From the NCBI RefSeq assembly GCF_025567285.1, contig NZ_JAOQJT010000007.1:62001-126000 (forward strand): DNA of 64,000 bases. Direction: 5' to 3'. The notes beneath the pieces are model-generated. The model searched no databases. It was not told where the DNA came from and saw only the letters and a program-made list of their open reading frames with translations. A program made the translations under genes and the position numbers. This stretch comes from Coprococcus aceti. GTDB lineage: Bacteria; Bacillota; Clostridia; Lachnospirales; Lachnospiraceae. Each line of letters begins with the position of its first letter. Position 1 is the stretch's first letter. Shown piece after piece: positions 61,609-64,000 of the stretch.

Positions 61609-62058
61609 ATGAAACAGAAGCGACAGGCGATGATTTTGTCGATAATCGAACAATATGATATAGAGACCCAAGATGAACTGCTGGAGAAGCTGGCCGAGGC
61701 GGGTTTCAATACGACCCAGGCCACCATATCGAGAGATATAAGAGAGATTAACCTCACCAAGGTTGCCGTGGCGGGTGGCAGGCAGAAGTACACTCTGGGA
61801 AAGTCGGCAACACATGAGTCCATAGAGTCGTACAGAAAGGTTCTCGGGGCTGGCATATTATCCATGGTGCCGGCGGAGAATCTGATAGTGATCAAGACAG
61901 TGTCGGGCATGGCTATGGCAGTTGCCGCAGCACTTGACAATGTGGAGATAAATGGACTCCTCGGAAGTATAGCCGGGGACGACACCATATTCCTGGCGGT
62001 CAGAAGCCGGGAGATGACCGATTCGGTCATGAAGACGATAGATAAGATGCAGAGATGA
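61609..62058 (+). CDS. argR: Arginine repressor ArgR/AhrC
   Basis: Hexameric, arginine-dependent regulator of arginine metabolism. The product is 149 residues from ATG 61609, one base after the nadK stop, with GGGGGAAAG upstream. N-terminal winged helix (KRQAMILSIIEQYDIETQDELLEKL, NTTQATISRDIREI), C-terminal arginine-binding domain with LGSIAGDDTIFLAVRS. No arginine genes are adjacent, as in B. subtilis. Confidence 0.96.
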   Translation: MKQKRQAMILSIIEQYDIETQDELLEKLAEAGFNTTQATISRDIREINLTKVAVAGGRQKYTLGKSATHESIESYRKVLGAGILSMVPAENLIVIKTVSGMAMAVAAALDNVEINGLLGSIAGDDTIFLAVRSREMTDSVMKTIDKMQR

Positions 62059-62115
62059 CAGCTCTCTGTAATATGTTATGTGTAATAAAGTCTGTGCGTC
62101 AACAGGAGGATACAA

Positions 62116-63801
62116 ATGTTACTTAATGTACATATCAAGAATATTGCACTCATAGACGATGCAAATGTTAATTTTACCGATAATCTCAACATACTTACCG
62201 GTGAGACCGGTGCGGGTAAGTCCATAATCATGGGAGCCCTGAAGATTGGTATGGGAGATAAGCTTCCGAAGGATATAGTCAGGGAGCCTGACAAGGAGGG
62301 CTTCTGTCAACTGCTTTTCCTGGTGGATGATCCCCAGGTGATTGAGCAGATCAGAGATCTGGGAGTGGAGCCATCGGAGGATGGCGAGATACTCATCACG
62401 CGGAGAATAAATAATTCCAGAACCATCAACACTATAAATGATATGGCGGTGACCGCCGCAAAGCTCAGGGAGGTATCTGCGCTTCTCATAGATATGCACA
62501 CGCAGCACCAGCAGCAGACGCTCCTTAAGAAAGCGGAGCATATGAAGCTTCTGGATAAATATGGCAGAGCATCCATAGATCCCCTGAAGCAGAAGGTTGC
62601 AGAGTGTCACAGAGAGTACGTCACACTCAGGCGTGAGATGGACGAGCTCTCGATGGATGAGGCGGAGCGGAGCAGAAAGGTAGAATTCCTCAAGTATCAG
62701 ATCGCGGAGATCGAGTCAGCAAATATAAAGACTGGTGAGGACGAAGATGTTGAGCATCAGTACAACAGGATGGTCAATTCACGCGATATAGTTGCGGCAG
62801 CTTCGGATGTATACAGCGTTACAGGTTATGAATCTTCTTCATCTGCGGGAAATGAGATCGGCAGAGCTCTGGCATCGATGAAGGGTATAAAGGATCTCGA
62901 CGGAGAGATAGACGGTCTGTATAGCCAGTTGGAAAATATTGACGCGCTGCTGAATGATTTTAACGTTGAATTAAATGATTACATGCAGAGCATGGACTTT
63001 GACGATTCTGAGTTTAGAAGTGTTGAGTCCAGGCTTGACGTCATCAATGATATAAAGGGAAAATATGGAAGCACCGTGGAAGAGGTGTTCAAATATCTGG
63101 AGGACAGCAGGAAGGAATATGAAAGGCTGTCTGAATATGACGAATATATAGCAGGACTTTCAGACAAAATAAAAAAGGCGGAGAAAGCCATGCTCAAGGC
63201 AGCAGATGCGCTTACTGCTGAGAGACAGAGGCAGGCTGAGAATCTGTGCAGAGACATCAGAGATGCACTTGCTGATCTGAGTTTCATGGAGGTTCGGTTC
63301 GACATGGTATTTGACAGGCTTCCGGAGTGTACGGCAAATGGAATCGATGACTGCTATTTTGTCATTTCGACAAATGTCGGCGAGAAGATGAGACCGTTAT
63401 ATGACGTGGCTTCAGGCGGTGAGCTCTCAAGGATCATGCTGGCGATCAAATCCTGCATGGCGTCCGAGGACAATATCGGCACTCTTGTATTCGATGAGAT
63501 CGATGTGGGAATAAGCGGCCGTGCAGCTCAGAAGGTTGCTGAAAAAATGGCAGTTATTTCCAGAAGCCATCAGGTTATAAGCATAACCCATCTTCCGCAG
63601 ATCGCAGCGATGGCAGACAGTCATTATCTCATAGAAAAGTCTGCCGACGAGGGCAAGACAGTGACAAGGATCGTCCGTCTGAACGACGAGGAATCAACAG
63701 AGGAGATCGCAAGACTTCTCGGCGGCGTGACCATAACTGAGGCAGTCATGAGCAATGCCCGCGAGATGAAACAAATGGCAGAAAAGACAAAAAAATACTG
63801 A
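62116..63801 (+). CDS. recN: DNA repair protein RecN
   Basis: SMC-like ATPase recruited to double-strand breaks. The product is 561 residues. Walker A ILTGETGAGKSIIMGA, a long coiled-coil middle (about 155-370), ABC signature SGGELSRIMLAIK and Walker B TLVFDEIDVGISG with SITHLPQIAAMAD. CAGGAGGAT precedes the ATG. A strong terminator follows. Confidence 0.97.
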   Translation: MLLNVHIKNIALIDDANVNFTDNLNILTGETGAGKSIIMGALKIGMGDKLPKDIVREPDKEGFCQLLFLVDDPQVIEQIRDLGVEPSEDGEILITRRINNSRTINTINDMAVTAAKLREVSALLIDMHTQHQQQTLLKKAEHMKLLDKYGRASIDPLKQKVAECHREYVTLRREMDELSMDEAERSRKVEFLKYQIAEIESANIKTGEDEDVEHQYNRMVNSRDIVAAASDVYSVTGYESSSSAGNEIGRALASMKGIKDLDGEIDGLYSQLENIDALLNDFNVELNDYMQSMDFDDSEFRSVESRLDVINDIKGKYGSTVEEVFKYLEDSRKEYERLSEYDEYIAGLSDKIKKAEKAMLKAADALTAERQRQAENLCRDIRDALADLSFMEVRFDMVFDRLPECTANGIDDCYFVISTNVGEKMRPLYDVASGGELSRIMLAIKSCMASEDNIGTLVFDEIDVGISGRAAQKVAEKMAVISRSHQVISITHLPQIAAMADSHYLIEKSADEGKTVTRIVRLNDEESTEEIARLLGGVTITEAVMSNAREMKQMAEKTKKY

Positions 63802-63829
63802 TATAAAGTTATTCCTAACACAACATACT

Positions 63830-63862
63830 AAGAGTAACAGCCAAGGCTGTTACTCTTTTTTT
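63830..63862 (+). terminator. Terminator after recN
   Basis: AAGAGTAACAGCC and GGCTGTTACTCTT form a near-perfect stem around a minimal CAAG loop, followed by seven Ts. Confidence 0.93.
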
Positions 63863-63906
63863 ATAAGCTATTAGTTGTTTTTAAGTATATGTAGGAGGAA
63901 TAGATT

Positions 63907-64000
63907 ATGAGGCGATATAAGAAGGTGATCATATGGGTGGCTGTGGCGGATCTGTTGCTCCTTGCAGCACTATTGGTTTTATGTGTGTTGGTGGACAGAC
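63907..64000 (+). CDS. Probable SpoIVB serine peptidase, N-terminus only
   Basis: 31 codons before the window ends. ATG 63907 follows TAGGAGGAATAG. The visible part is MRRYKKVIIWVAVADLLLLA and more hydrophobic residues: a basic tail plus one membrane helix, as in the SpoIVB N-terminus. The identification rests mainly on position: in B. subtilis spoIVB directly follows recN. No catalytic part is visible. Confidence 0.55.
   Translation, partial: MRRYKKVIIWVAVADLLLLAALLVLCVLVDR

Noticed and set aside
1..64000. CRISPR arrays, insertion sequences, prophage, tRNA or rRNA genes
   Set aside because: No regularly spaced repeats, no transposase or integrase products, and no recognisable tRNA/rRNA sequence were seen.

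Overview
The window is about 64 kb of low-to-mid GC, AGGAGG-led, spore-forming Firmicute chromosome. Complete sporulation genes (gpr, spoIIP, sigK, spoIIIAA-AH, the start of a probable spoIVB), B. subtilis-like gene order, a CIRCE-controlled hrcA operon and type IV pilus genes point to a Clostridia member, most likely Lachnospiraceae (Coprococcus/Roseburia-like). The family assignment is inference from gene content and codon use; no rRNA or tRNA gene was seen.

Layout. (1) 1-2017, minus strand: a class A penicillin-binding protein that runs off the left edge. (2) 2279-15119: a small orphan gene, then gpr, spoIIP, lepA, hemW, hrcA, grpE, dnaK, dnaJ, prmA and rsmE, with a CIRCE operator before hrcA and a multi-hairpin element between grpE and dnaK. 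(3) 15197-17538: cysteine desulfurase plus thiI (tRNA 4-thiouridine), followed by a convergent HPr-like gene without the phospho-histidine. (4) 17966-24878: mtaB, ireB, ruvX, a DUF1292 gene, RNase J, a YlbF-family gene, a truncated MltG-like gene, a TrmR-like methyltransferase and a U32 peptidase, then convergent sigK. (5) 25803-45970: a roughly 20-kb type IV pilus locus: pilB, pilT, pilC, two near-identical pilins, a pilM-pilN fusion, pilO, four minor-pilin-like genes and a 2,098-residue secreted protein. (6) 46090-49374: aroE-aroK fusion, Xaa-Pro peptidase, a YfhO gene remnant and efp. (7) 49570-63801: spoIIIAA-AH, an Asp23-family gene, nusB, xseA, xseB, ispA, dxs, tlyA, nadK, argR and recN, then the first 31 codons of a probable spoIVB.

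How it fits together. Blocks 2, 4 and 7 are the conserved Firmicute housekeeping/sporulation neighbourhoods (gpr-to-yqeV, yrzL-to-yrrO, yqhT-to-spoIVB of B. subtilis) joined end to end. The pilus locus is the accessory part. It holds both motor ATPases (extension and retraction), the platform protein, an inner-membrane PilMN/PilO complex, a major pilin written in strongly optimised codons, and a distal cassette of large minor pilins ending in a giant protein that I suggest is a pilus-associated surface component. No prepilin peptidase is encoded in the window, so it must be elsewhere. The giant protein, the duplicated pilins and the structured non-coding elements (10137-10270, 31273-31579) are the parts most worth follow-up.
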